A DNA stretch of 64,000 bases, taken from Actinomycetota bacterium (GTDB taxonomy: Bacteria > Actinomycetota > Thermoleophilia > Gaiellales > Gaiellaceae). This document shows, piece after piece, positions 50,547-59,136 of the stretch; the stretch's first letter is position 1; every line of letters starts with the position of its first letter. Location: the NCBI GenBank assembly GCA_003139545.1, contig PLJC01000008.1, forward strand, positions 201,062 through 265,061. The letters are read 5' to 3'. The notes under the pieces are model-generated. The model was not told the DNA's origin, did no database searches, and saw only the letters and a list, made by a program, of their open reading frames with translations. The position numbers were made by a program, and so were the translations under genes.

Positions 50547-52025
50547 TTACGACTGGATGAGCGTCGGCGCAGCGGCGCGCAGCTGCTTCCCGTGCGCGTC
50601 CAGCGCGACGACCGCCACGTAACCGCTCGTGACCGGCAACGGGATCGCCGTCTCGAAGCCCGTGCGCCGCACCGTGGCCACCGGCTTCATCGCAGCAGCT
50701 GTCTTGCCGGCGACAAGCCCCCACTTCGCCACTTGCGTCGAGCCGTTCCAGCTGACGTACAGCGTCAGTGACCCGTCCGCGTTGCGCACCACCATGGTCG
50801 CCGGCCGCCCCTTCGGTTGCGCCTCGAGCTCGAAGCGGAACGCGCGGTAGCTGACGCTCCCGTCGGCGAAACGCGCATCGAGGCGAACGCTCCCGTCCGG
50901 GCCGAGCTCGGTGAACGAGCCGTCCGTGCCCCACCCGATGAAGACTCCGCTGTCGTCGAGCTGCTGGACGTCCCCCATCGCCCACGTCGTCCGCGCCGTC
51001 GGCGCGAGGTACTCCGCGACGAACGACGCACGCATCTTCTTCATGTCGAGCTTGATCCGGAGACCGCGCGACAGCGTCTGCGCGCCCGGCACCGCGGCAT
51101 TGTTGTCGAAGATCGTGATCGTTCCATCCGGCCGGCGACGCACGTCGTGCTGGTAGGCGAACGACGCTGCCGGGTCGACGGCGAAGTCGCTCTTCATTCC
51201 GCCGAGGCGCCACAGGACTTCGCCGCTCTTGCGGTCGACCTTGTAGATCGTCGACGTGTTGCGCGCCGAGAGGAGCAGGTTGCCATCCGTGTCAACGTCG
51301 ATCGAGTTCAGATGGAAGTAGTCGACGTTCCCGGCGGCCGCCACCTGCGGTATGTAGGACTCATCGACGCCGACGTGCTCGTTGCTGCGCCACTCGAAGA
51401 GCACGCGCCCGCTCGCGACGTCCACCTCTTGGACGATTCCGGTCACGAGGCGCGGCACCGCCGGCGTCGCGATCTCGCGGTAGATGGTGATGAGCGCGGT
51501 GCCCTCCGGCGTGAGCTGGAGGTCGTGCAGGTCGCCGTGGCGTCCCTTCCCCGCCTGCACGCGCGCAACCTCGTGATAGGTCGGGTCGAAGATCACCCAG
51601 CTGCCGCCTTCGGCGCCGAGGACGGTGCCCTCGTACCAGGTGAGGACGGGCCGGCCCTGGTACGTCTGCACCCGCACGTCCATCGCCGTCGTCGAGCCGA
51701 GGGGAAGGAACCACACGGGCTCGCCCCGGTCGTCGACGACGAGCGGGCCGGAGTGGCTCTGGCTGTTCGGCGTCGACTGGTAGGCGCCCGATGCGGCCGT
51801 GATGTCGAACGGAGCGAGGAAGATCGATCCGGCGGCGGTTCCGTCGGCCGGGAAGTCGAACGCGATCGCCGGCGGGTTCAGATCGGGACGGCTGACGTAC
51901 GCGTTGACCGTCGCCGCCTCGCGGGCAGCCTTCGCGCCGGGCACGCGCACGCCGGCAAGAACGGCACAGACCGCACCGCTCAGCGCGAGGAAACCTCGCC
52001 TCGTAATCCGAACGCCCTCGACCAC
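50547..52025 (-). CDS. Tat-exported arylsulfotransferase-like protein
   Basis: 492 residues. A twin-arginine signal (RITRRGFLALSG) is followed by a beta-propeller: HGDLHDLQLTPEG, YFHLNSIDVDTDGNLLLSAR, VLWRLGG, AYQHDVRRRPDGTITIFDN, the pattern of the arylsulfotransferase (ASST) family with conserved histidines. Such enzymes move sulfate between phenols without PAPS. A C-terminal Ig-like domain (about 400-490) is extra. With the sulfatase at 44 kb it suggests extracellular sulfate-ester chemistry; that link is an inference. Confidence 0.85.
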   Translation of the reverse strand: MVEGVRITRRGFLALSGAVCAVLAGVRVPGAKAAREAATVNAYVSRPDLNPPAIAFDFPADGTAAGSIFLAPFDITAASGAYQSTPNSQSHSGPLVVDDRGEPVWFLPLGSTTAMDVRVQTYQGRPVLTWYEGTVLGAEGGSWVIFDPTYHEVARVQAGKGRHGDLHDLQLTPEGTALITIYREIATPAVPRLVTGIVQEVDVASGRVLFEWRSNEHVGVDESYIPQVAAAGNVDYFHLNSIDVDTDGNLLLSARNTSTIYKVDRKSGEVLWRLGGMKSDFAVDPAASFAYQHDVRRRPDGTITIFDNNAAVPGAQTLSRGLRIKLDMKKMRASFVAEYLAPTARTTWAMGDVQQLDDSGVFIGWGTDGSFTELGPDGSVRLDARFADGSVSYRAFRFELEAQPKGRPATMVVRNADGSLTLYVSWNGSTQVAKWGLVAGKTAAAMKPVATVRRTGFETAIPLPVTSGYVAVVALDAHGKQLRAAAPTLIQS

Positions 52026-52037
52026 CGAGGCGCGATT

Positions 52038-53210
52038 CTACGTCGCTGAGACGCTCCTGTTGCCGCCTTCCGCCTTCGCACGGTAGGCGGCGAGGTCGGC
52101 CTGGTGGACGAGCTCCTGACGGGTCGTCGCGTCCTCGGGCGACGTGGCCAGGCCGATCGACACCGTGACGCGCAGCGGATCGGATGTTCCTTCCGCGATG
52201 AAGACACGGTCGGCGATGGCGGACCGGATCCGTTCCGCGATGCGCGCCGCCTCGCCCGGCGGGGTCTCGGGGAGCAGGATGCAGAACTCGTCGCCGCCGA
52301 ATCGCGCCGGCACGTCGTAGCGGCGCAGCTCCTCGCGGAAGACTTCGGCGATGCCGCGGATGACGACGTCGCCGGCGAGGTGGCCGTGAGCGTTGTTGAT
52401 CTCGCGCAGGTGGTCGAGGTCGACCATGAGGATCGAGAAGGGCGTCTGCATCCGTTCTGCGCGCGCGACCTCCATGTCGACCGTGTGCTCGAACTCCTTC
52501 GCGTTCATCAGGCCCGTCTTCACGTCCGCCTGCGCGGCCTCGCGCAGCTGCGGCACGTACAGCGCGCGGTGGATGATGAGCAGCGGGCCGAGGACGAAGA
52601 AGATGAGCCAGCCGTTCACGGACCAGAACGCGGCGACGCCGATGCCGAGCGCCCCAAGCCCGAGATCGGTCGAGAGGCTCTCGAACGAGAACAGGCCGGT
52701 CGCACGCATGGAGCGGTCGCTCGTCAGCTCGATCATCCGCGCCAGCAACACGTGGTTGATCGCGACGAACGTCGCGACCGCGGCGAGCCCGGCGAGCGCG
52801 TATCGACCCGCCGGCTCACCTGCAACGTTCGCGCCGGAGAGCGCGTGGAACGCCGCTCCGGCGGCGAGCACGGCGAGCGTCGTGTTGCCGATGTTGAAGC
52901 TCTGGACGAGCCACTTCTTCCGGTACTTGATCCAGCCCGGCAGGTAGTGGAGCAGCACGAGGCCGGCGAGAAAGCCGGGACGGAGAACAATCGCGCCGGC
53001 GACGATGAACGCGATCGCCGTCCGGTAGGACTGATTGCGGCCGCTCTCGACGATGTACAGCTGCGCGGTCGCTGCGAGTGCCGTCAGCACGGCGAACGCC
53101 TCCCAGCCGTGGACCTGCGCCGGCAGCCGTCCGATGCTCCAGCCGGCCGCGCCGACGGCGGCGAGCAGCACCGTCCAGTAGTAGGCGCGCGCCTGCACCG
53201 AAAGATGCAA
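52038..53210 (-). CDS. membrane GGDEF diguanylate cyclase
   Basis: About 390 residues. A sensory membrane part with seven or so spans (1-about 210) leads to a GGDEF domain with the active motif GGDEF (RFGGDEFCILLPE) and metal site VDLDHLREINNAHGHLAGD. No RxxD inhibitory site is obvious. It makes cyclic di-GMP. The start is uncertain: TTG 53210 (GAGG upstream) or GTG 53198. Downstream in the same direction of the subtilase gene, separated by a hairpin. Confidence 0.87.
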   Translation of the reverse strand: MHLSVQARAYYWTVLLAAVGAAGWSIGRLPAQVHGWEAFAVLTALAATAQLYIVESGRNQSYRTAIAFIVAGAIVLRPGFLAGLVLLHYLPGWIKYRKKWLVQSFNIGNTTLAVLAAGAAFHALSGANVAGEPAGRYALAGLAAVATFVAINHVLLARMIELTSDRSMRATGLFSFESLSTDLGLGALGIGVAAFWSVNGWLIFFVLGPLLIIHRALYVPQLREAAQADVKTGLMNAKEFEHTVDMEVARAERMQTPFSILMVDLDHLREINNAHGHLAGDVVIRGIAEVFREELRRYDVPARFGGDEFCILLPETPPGEAARIAERIRSAIADRVFIAEGTSDPLRVTVSIGLATSPEDATTRQELVHQADLAAYRAKAEGGNRSVSAT

Positions 53211-53212
53211 AG

Positions 53213-53229
53213 GGCCTCGTCCCGAGGCC
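53213..53229 (-). terminator. hairpin between subtilase and GGDEF genes
   Basis: Perfect 7-bp stem GGCCTCG/CGAGGCC with a three-base loop, followed on the minus strand by CCTTTGCATCTTT, a broken T-run. It may end subtilase transcripts or mask the ribosome site of the following TTG start. Confidence 0.45.
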
Positions 53230-53293
53230 ACTGCCGCTGCGGCCCAGTGGCCGCGGATCCTGGAGGCGAACCCTGGTCCGCCCGGTCGTGGGG

Positions 53294-54880
53294 CTACGGC
53301 AGCCACGCAGTGGCGCTCCAGTCTGTCGCGCTCCAGTCTGTCGCGCTCCAGTCCGTCGCACTCCAATCGGTCGCACTCCAGTCGGTGGCACTCCAGTCCG
53401 TCGCGCTCCAATCGGTGGCGCTCCAGTCCGTGGCGCTCCAGTCCGTCGCACTCCAATCGGTCTGGCTCTGCACCGCCTGCGTCCATGCGGCGCCGTTGAA
53501 CGAGCCGTCGCTCGACACGAACTGCTCGAGGCCCGCGTCCGCGTCGGGCGCGCTGTCGAGTTGGAGCGCGTTCGAGGCGTCGAGTTCGCCCACGCCGCCG
53601 GCCCAGTCGGAGATGCCGGGAAGCGCATCGGAGCTGATCATGAGCGCGCCCTTCACCTGGCCGGGCGTCCAGTCGGGATGCAGCGCAAGGATGGCGTCGG
53701 CTGCGCCGGCGACCATCGGGGCCGCGAGCGACGTTCCCGACATCCACATGTACCCGGGCGAAACGACACGGTCGGGAGCGGTGGTCGCGAGGGTCGATGC
53801 GACCGGAATCGGCGCGGCGATCCAGCGGCCCGGAGCCGAGATCTCCGGCTTCTGGAATCCGTCGCCCGTGTGGCCGTATGCCGACCACGGTGCAGCGAAG
53901 TCGTCCGCCGTCGACGCGGTCCCGTTCGTGTCGAGCGCGCCGACCGTGATGACGAAGGGGTCGTTGCCGGGCGCATGCGCCATGAGCACGCCGCCCGGCA
54001 CGCCGAAGTTGCCGGACGCGGCGACGACGACGATGCCGTGGTTCCAGAGCTGCTCGACGGCGGCGTCGAGTGGATCGTTGGTGAAGCTCGTCTGGGCCTC
54101 GCTCACGAGCGAGAAGTTCGCGACGCGAATGTTGTACGTGGCCTGGTTCTGCAGGATCCAGTCGCAGGCGGCGATCACGTCGCTCATGTGCGACGCACCG
54201 GTCGCGTCCGCCGTACGGATGGCGACGATCGGCGCCGTGGGGACGACGCCCGGATAGAGCCCGGCGCCTGCGGCGATGCCGGCGACCATCGTCCCGTGGC
54301 CTTCGTCGTCGCCCGTCGCGCTCGGGTTGTCGGAGTTGAGATTGACGTTCGCGACGATGCGAGAGCCGAAGTCCTGGGTCTTGCTCGCGTCGATACCGCT
54401 GTCGACGATGGCGATCGCGGGCAGGTTCCCGCCCACGGTCAGCGACGGCACCGTGTCTGCGCCGGTCGCGGCGCGCCACAGGGTCGACTCCTCGATGCCG
54501 ACCGTCGCCACCGGCGCGTCGGGAACGATCGAGAGGATGTTCGGATTGTGCGACAGGGCGGTGAGCTCCGCGCCGTTGAGCGTCGCAGCGATGCCGTTGA
54601 TCGACCTGAACGCATGGCCGATGTGGCCGTGCGACGACCCGTTGAAGGCCGAGGCAACCCCGTTGCTCGAAACGCCGCGCGTGCCGCGGATGATCACGCG
54701 GAACGTCTGGTGCGGGTTCCCCTTCGCCTTGTCGAGGAGGCCCGGAGGCGTCCACTGCGGCGGGCTCTTCGGCCCGTGCGTCGGCCCGTGCGCCGCCTGT
54801 GCAGTCTGTGCAAGCCCTGCGAGGACTGCCACCAGTGCTATGCCGAGCGTAAGCGCGCCGCGTCGCTTGAGTCGTTCCAT
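53294..54880 (-). CDS. secreted subtilase with TDWSA repeat tail
   Basis: 528 residues from ATG 54880, which has GGGAG upstream; longer starts would put residues before the signal peptide (MERLKRRGALTLGIALVAVL). An I9-like propeptide (about 60-130) and an S8 catalytic domain follow, with Asp in AIVDSGID, His in EGHGTMVAG and Ser in SGTSLAAPM. The C-terminus ends in ten exact TDWSA pentads before TAWLP. No membrane anchor, so it is not a mycosin. Confidence 0.93.
   Translation of the reverse strand: MERLKRRGALTLGIALVAVLAGLAQTAQAAHGPTHGPKSPPQWTPPGLLDKAKGNPHQTFRVIIRGTRGVSSNGVASAFNGSSHGHIGHAFRSINGIAATLNGAELTALSHNPNILSIVPDAPVATVGIEESTLWRAATGADTVPSLTVGGNLPAIAIVDSGIDASKTQDFGSRIVANVNLNSDNPSATGDDEGHGTMVAGIAAGAGLYPGVVPTAPIVAIRTADATGASHMSDVIAACDWILQNQATYNIRVANFSLVSEAQTSFTNDPLDAAVEQLWNHGIVVVAASGNFGVPGGVLMAHAPGNDPFVITVGALDTNGTASTADDFAAPWSAYGHTGDGFQKPEISAPGRWIAAPIPVASTLATTAPDRVVSPGYMWMSGTSLAAPMVAGAADAILALHPDWTPGQVKGALMISSDALPGISDWAGGVGELDASNALQLDSAPDADAGLEQFVSSDGSFNGAAWTQAVQSQTDWSATDWSATDWSATDWSATDWSATDWSATDWSATDWSATDWSATDWSATAWLP
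53313..53462 (-). repeat. ten 15-bp in-frame tandem repeats (TDWSA)
   Basis: Ten contiguous 15-base units such as GCGCTCCAGTCTGTC (plus-strand reading), varying only at a few, mostly third, codon positions. Each encodes Thr-Asp-Trp-Ser-Ala. The protein sequence is invariant while the DNA varies, which points to selection on the peptide. Confidence 0.95.
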
Positions 54881-54991
54881 GTCTCCCTGCCGCAATCGAT
54901 CGGGGTTGGTAACGAGTTGCACCATAGGCCCGTCTTCGCGGCCGGATCTCCCTCCATCGGGTGAGGTCCGGAAGATCACTCTCCTGGGGGA

Positions 54992-55327
54992 TCAGCGTGC
55001 TAGATCAGCGCAGCCAGGCGGCCAAACCGGCCTCAGATCGCGGCACCCGTTCGGCGCGACGATCCTCTTCTGCACCTTGCGGCCCTCGACGACGAGCAAA
55101 GTGGGTACCTCGTCCACGCGGAAACGCGTCGCCAGGTCGGGTCGCCGGTCGACCGGGATCTTGAGCAGATCGAACGTGTCGTGGTTCCGGCGGCGCTGGA
55201 GCACCTGCGCCAGGAACCCCTCCGTGCGCCGGCAGCGGCCGGACACCGACGAGTAGAACAGAATCAGGCGCGGACGCTCGGCGACTGCGAGGGAGTCCGC
55301 CGCAGCGGGGAGCGGCGAAACGGCCAC
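54992..55327 (-). CDS. thioredoxin-fold protein with a single-cysteine active site
   Basis: 111 residues from GTG 55327. Thioredoxin-like order: RLILFYSSVSGRCRRTEGFL at the active-site helix, FDLLKIPVDRRPDLATRF and the cis-Pro region VDEVPTLLVVEGRKV. The CxxC is reduced to S-G-R-C, so only the second cysteine remains. A classic dithiol exchange is unlikely. No signal peptide. Function unknown. Confidence 0.75.
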   Translation of the reverse strand: MAVSPLPAAADSLAVAERPRLILFYSSVSGRCRRTEGFLAQVLQRRRNHDTFDLLKIPVDRRPDLATRFRVDEVPTLLVVEGRKVQKRIVAPNGCRDLRPVWPPGCADLAR

Positions 55328-55379
55328 GTGGCGGTTATGTCCACCGCCACGTGGCCTCAAACGACGCCGCTCCTGACAA

Positions 55380-56435
55380 CTACCCGATCGGCTCCTGCAC
55401 GAGCCGCCGGGCGGAGACGCCCGCAAGCAGGTTGTCGCCGGGCTTGCGTGCGCGGACGAACACCACCAGGTCGCCGCGCCGAAGCGGCATGTGCGCCGTC
55501 GGCCGGATCTGGATCGTCGCCCAGCCGCTGCCGTCCGTCGGAGTCTCCGGCGAGCCGTACACCCAGCCGTACGGCAGACCGACCACGTACACGAGCGCGC
55601 CCGAGATGGAGAAGCCGCGCGTGTCGGACACGTGGAACCGAGCAGTGATCACGCCATGGGTCGTCGCAGGCGTCGGCGAGAACTTCACGCCGTCGATGAT
55701 CAGCTGGTTCGGCAGGCTGACCTGCGTGACAGAGATGGCCGTGCCGCCGCCCTGCCCCTTGGCCGGGGCGATGAGGTCGGTCTCCGCCGTGTTGGCGGTG
55801 CTCGAACCGGCCGCATTCTTCGCCGTCACCTGCGCGAGGATCGTGTGCGCCACGTCCGCGGACGCGAGCACGTACGTCGTGCCGGTGGCGCCGGAGATTG
55901 CCGCGCAGCCGCCGCCGGTCCCGACGCACCGCTCCCACTGGTACGAGAAGCTCGGCGCCGGCGTCCCGCTCCACGAGCCCGCACTGATCGTGAGGGTGTT
56001 CCCCTGCTGGGTCGTGCCGGAGATGGTGGGCGGCGCCGTGTTCTTCGGCGCTGCGCCCGTCGGCTGGACGACGCCGGTCGGACGCGAGACCGCGACGCCG
56101 GAGCCGCTGGCGTTCGTCGCCGTCACCTGCACCTTCAGGCGATGGCCGACGTCGGCAGTCGCAACGGTGTAGTGGTCGCTGGTCGCGCCGGCGATCGCGG
56201 CGCAGTTGCCGGCCTGGGCGTCGCAGCGGTTCCACTCGTACGCGTAGCTCGTCGGGCTTCCGGTCCACGACCCGTGCGAGGCCCGCAGAAGCGACCCGTC
56301 ACGGGCGGAGCCGGAGATCGATGGCAGCGACGTGTTCGATGGCGCTGCGGAAGCTTGGCCCAGCGAGGTGGCCGCGACGATCAACGTCGGCACGGCCGCG
56401 GCGCAGGCCAGAACGATCAATCGTCTGAAATGCAT
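55380..56435 (-). CDS. secreted Ig-like repeat protein
   Basis: 351 residues. Signal peptide (MHFRRLIVLACAAAVPTLIV) followed by two A-type Ig-like repeats of about 95 residues, each with NT..P.ISG, a GSW motif, Y-x-W-x-RC, a second Cys (GGCAAISGAT) and Y-x-V/L-x-x-x-DV; the Cys pair in each repeat is probably a disulfide. A C-terminal beta domain (about 220-351) follows. Ribosome site GGGGGAG before the ATG. Likely surface or extracellular; binding partner unknown. Confidence 0.85.
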   Translation of the reverse strand: MHFRRLIVLACAAAVPTLIVAATSLGQASAAPSNTSLPSISGSARDGSLLRASHGSWTGSPTSYAYEWNRCDAQAGNCAAIAGATSDHYTVATADVGHRLKVQVTATNASGSGVAVSRPTGVVQPTGAAPKNTAPPTISGTTQQGNTLTISAGSWSGTPAPSFSYQWERCVGTGGGCAAISGATGTTYVLASADVAHTILAQVTAKNAAGSSTANTAETDLIAPAKGQGGGTAISVTQVSLPNQLIIDGVKFSPTPATTHGVITARFHVSDTRGFSISGALVYVVGLPYGWVYGSPETPTDGSGWATIQIRPTAHMPLRRGDLVVFVRARKPGDNLLAGVSARRLVQEPIG

Positions 56436-56590
56436 CGTGCTTCTCCCCCTTCTCGTAGATGAGACAAGACAGGGTTCCCGGCCTGCCCGAATCCATGTGT
56501 CCCAGTGTCAGGCGGACGTAAGGAATGGCCCGGGAGCTGTAAAGGTTCTGCGGCTTTCCTCGCGGGCGTGGCCGTGCGACACTTTTGCCC

Positions 56591-57157
56591 ATGGACAAAC
56601 GGCGCCCCGAGACGGTCCGGCTCGACCTCGACGAGGTCCGCCGCCTCGCGCGCGAGCTCGCCTCGCGGCGCGACTCCGCGTACGCCGAGATGCAGGGCGA
56701 GGTCGAGCAGATGAAGGCGTCGCTCCGCGAGCGGGCGGCGGCCATCGCCCAGCGCGAGCGCCGACTCGCGGAGCTGGAGCACCGCGTGGGGGCCAACGGG
56801 CTCGCGGAGGAGCTGGCCGCCGCGCAGCGCGCGGCCGCGGAGGCCGAGGCGGAGCGCCGCCTGGCCGCGGCCGAGCGCGATCGTCTGGATGAGCGCGAGC
56901 AGCAGATCCGGGCGGTCGAGAAGGAGCTCGCGGCGCTACGCATCGAGCTCGGCCAGAAGCCCACTCCTCCTCCCGCCCGGCGGCCGACCGCGTCCGCGCG
57001 GCAGAAGGAGCTCGACGCCCGCGAGGCGGCCCTCGACGAGCGCGAGGCCGCGCTCGAGGCGCGCGAAGCCGCGCTGCGCGGCGACACGATGTCGATGCCG
57101 TCCCCACTCGGCTTCGCCGACGGCCTCGCCGCGTTGACACGTCCTGATGCCGGTTGA
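56591..57157 (+). CDS. long coiled-coil protein
   Basis: 188 residues from ATG 56591 (a TTG two codons earlier is possible). A first segment (DLDEVRRLARELASRR) and then a continuous coiled coil to about residue 120, a Pro-rich break (PTPPPARR), and a second coil with near-repeats AREAALDEREAALEAREA. No membrane span. Similar in style to the 91-residue protein at 48.5 kb. Function unknown. Confidence 0.72.
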   Translation: MDKRRPETVRLDLDEVRRLARELASRRDSAYAEMQGEVEQMKASLRERAAAIAQRERRLAELEHRVGANGLAEELAAAQRAAAEAEAERRLAAAERDRLDEREQQIRAVEKELAALRIELGQKPTPPPARRPTASARQKELDAREAALDEREAALEAREAALRGDTMSMPSPLGFADGLAALTRPDAG

Positions 57158-57182
57158 GCGCTCCCAACCGCGCATACCTTGT

Positions 57183-57295
57183 CCGGTCTGCCGGCTGCAA
57201 ACGCGTCGCATCCCGGCGTCCTCAGTCGCGTCCGTAGCGAAGCTACGAACGCTCCCTGCGTCCTTGGGCTGCTCGGTTTTCGCGCGGCAGACCGG
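57183..57295. repeat. palindromic repeat element, copy 1
   Basis: Perfect 11-bp outer arms CCGGTCTGCCG (57183-57193) and CGGCAGACCGG (57285-57295). Inside is a hairpin GCGTCCGTAGC-GAA-GCTACGAACGC (57228-57252, one mismatch). The core 57216-57266 is shared, in opposite orientation, with the element at 60.9 kb. Lies between the coiled-coil gene and the first ABC transporter gene. Confidence 0.85.
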
Positions 57296-57369
57296 GAAGG
57301 CACGCGCGGCCGGAAGCGCTTGTTAGTCTCGAAGGGAGCCGTGGCCGCAGGGGCCTGCGGCCGCTTCCC

Positions 57370-59136
57370 ATGCCCGAGCAGGTGAACACCGTCGATCCGC
57401 CCGACCTCGGCCTGCTGCCGACGCTCCGCAGGCTGCTCCGCCTTTGGTGGGGCGAGCGGCGCCTGGGCGCCCTCGGGTTGTCCTTCGCCCTCGCCTACAC
57501 GCTGATCTCGATCGCGATCCCGCTGCTCATGCAGCGCGCGATCGACAACGCGATAGTCGCGCACACGCAGCGGCTCTGGCCGTACATCCTTGCCATCGTC
57601 GCGCTCGGAACCGTGCGCTTCGGGATCAACTTCTCGCGCCGCTACGCGACGGCGCGCATCGGCATCCGGATCGAGGCGCGCATGCGCGAGCTGCTCTACA
57701 ACGCGTATCTCCGCTACCCGCGCGCGTTCTACGACCGGCACGCGACGGGGCAGGTCTTGTCGCGCGCGACGAACGACCTCTACCCGATCCGCTACTTCAT
57801 CGGCTGGGGCCTCGTGCAGGGAGTGCAGAGCGTGATGATGATCGTCGGGGCCGGGATCGTGCTCGTGATCGTCAACCCGCGGCTCGCGCTCTACACCGCA
57901 GTCGCGATGCCGCCGATCACGGTGCTCGCGCTGCGCTTCGCGCGGCGCGTGTCGCCGCTGTCGCGCCAGGTGCAGGAGCGCAAGGGCGACGTGACGGAAG
58001 CAGCGGACGAGGCGGTCGTCGGAATCGAGATGGTGCAGGCGTTCGGCCGCGAGGACGACGTGCGCGGCCGCTTCGGCGAGCGCGCCGAGGCCGTCCGGAA
58101 CACCGTGCTCCGGCAGGCCGGCGTCGAGGCGCGGCACCTCCCGGGGCTCTACTACCTGCCGTCCCTCTCGATCGCCGCCGTCGTCTACTTCGGGGGACGC
58201 CAGGTGATCGCCGGCCATCTCTCCATCGGCCAGTTCGTTCTCTTCGAGACGCTGCTGCTCCAGCTCGTCTGGCCGCTGGAAGCGCTCGGCTGGATCACGA
58301 ACCTCGGGCAGCGCGCGCTCGCCTCGGCCGGCCGCAGCTTCGCGTGGCTCGAGGGAATCCTGCCCCTGCCGGAGCCGGCGAGCCCGCGGCCGCTTCCCAC
58401 CGGGCCGCTGTCCGTTCGCTTCGAGTCCGTGCGCTTCGCCTACGGCGGCGAGCACGACGTCCTGCACGACCTCGACCTCGCGCTCGAGCCGGGCGAGATC
58501 GTCGCCGTGTGCGGGCCGACGGGCTCGGGGAAGACGTCGCTCCTCAACCTGCTCCCCCGCTTCTACGACGCGACGGGCGGGCGCGTGCTCGTCGGCGGCA
58601 TCGACGCGCGCGACATCGCGATCGCCGAGCTGCGCGCATCGGTCGCCGTCGTGACACAGCGCCCGGTGCTCTTCTCGGTGCCTCTGCGCGAGAACCTCAC
58701 CGCCGGCCGCATGGACGCCGAGTGGTCCGAGGTGCTCGCAGCGTGCACGGCCGCGGGCGTCGACGCATTCGTGGACGAGCTGCCGGACGGCTACGACACG
58801 CTCATCGGCGAGCGCGGCATCAACCTCTCCGGCGGCCAGCGCCAGCGCGTGGCGCTCGCCCGCGCGCTCGTCACCGGCGCGCGCATCGTCGTGTTCGACG
58901 ATCCGCTCTCCGCGGTCGACACGCTGACGGAGCGCCGCCTCGTGGGACGGCTGCGGCCGGCGCTCGCGGGGCACACGGTGCTCGTCGCCACGCAGCGGCT
59001 CTCGACGATCGCGCTCGCCGACCGTGCCGTCGTGCTCGAAGAGGGGCGGATCGTCGAGTCCGGCCCGCCCGACGAGCTGCTGCGCGCAGGCGGCGCCTTC
59101 ACCTTGCTCTTCGGCGACGAGCTGGCTGCTGCATGA
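57370..59136 (+). CDS. ABC exporter half-transporter, first subunit
   Basis: 588 residues: six-span exporter domain (about 20-320) and an ATPase with Walker A GPTGSGKTS, Q-loop VTQRPVLFSV, signature LSGGQRQRVALARAL, and Walker B-like IVVFDDPLSAVD. Asp replaces the catalytic Glu after Walker B (FDDP), so this site is probably degenerate. With the next gene it forms a heterodimeric multidrug-type exporter of the TM287/288 kind. Four-base overlap with its partner. Confidence 0.92.
   Translation: MPEQVNTVDPPDLGLLPTLRRLLRLWWGERRLGALGLSFALAYTLISIAIPLLMQRAIDNAIVAHTQRLWPYILAIVALGTVRFGINFSRRYATARIGIRIEARMRELLYNAYLRYPRAFYDRHATGQVLSRATNDLYPIRYFIGWGLVQGVQSVMMIVGAGIVLVIVNPRLALYTAVAMPPITVLALRFARRVSPLSRQVQERKGDVTEAADEAVVGIEMVQAFGREDDVRGRFGERAEAVRNTVLRQAGVEARHLPGLYYLPSLSIAAVVYFGGRQVIAGHLSIGQFVLFETLLLQLVWPLEALGWITNLGQRALASAGRSFAWLEGILPLPEPASPRPLPTGPLSVRFESVRFAYGGEHDVLHDLDLALEPGEIVAVCGPTGSGKTSLLNLLPRFYDATGGRVLVGGIDARDIAIAELRASVAVVTQRPVLFSVPLRENLTAGRMDAEWSEVLAACTAAGVDAFVDELPDGYDTLIGERGINLSGGQRQRVALARALVTGARIVVFDDPLSAVDTLTERRLVGRLRPALAGHTVLVATQRLSTIALADRAVVLEEGRIVESGPPDELLRAGGAFTLLFGDELAAA

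Noticed and set aside
53313..53462. CRISPR-like repeat
   Set aside because: The units are contiguous 15-mers without spacers and lie in frame within the subtilase gene.
53294..54880. Mycosin protease of the type VII system
   Set aside because: It is over 30 kb from the secretion island and has no C-terminal membrane anchor, which mycosins need.
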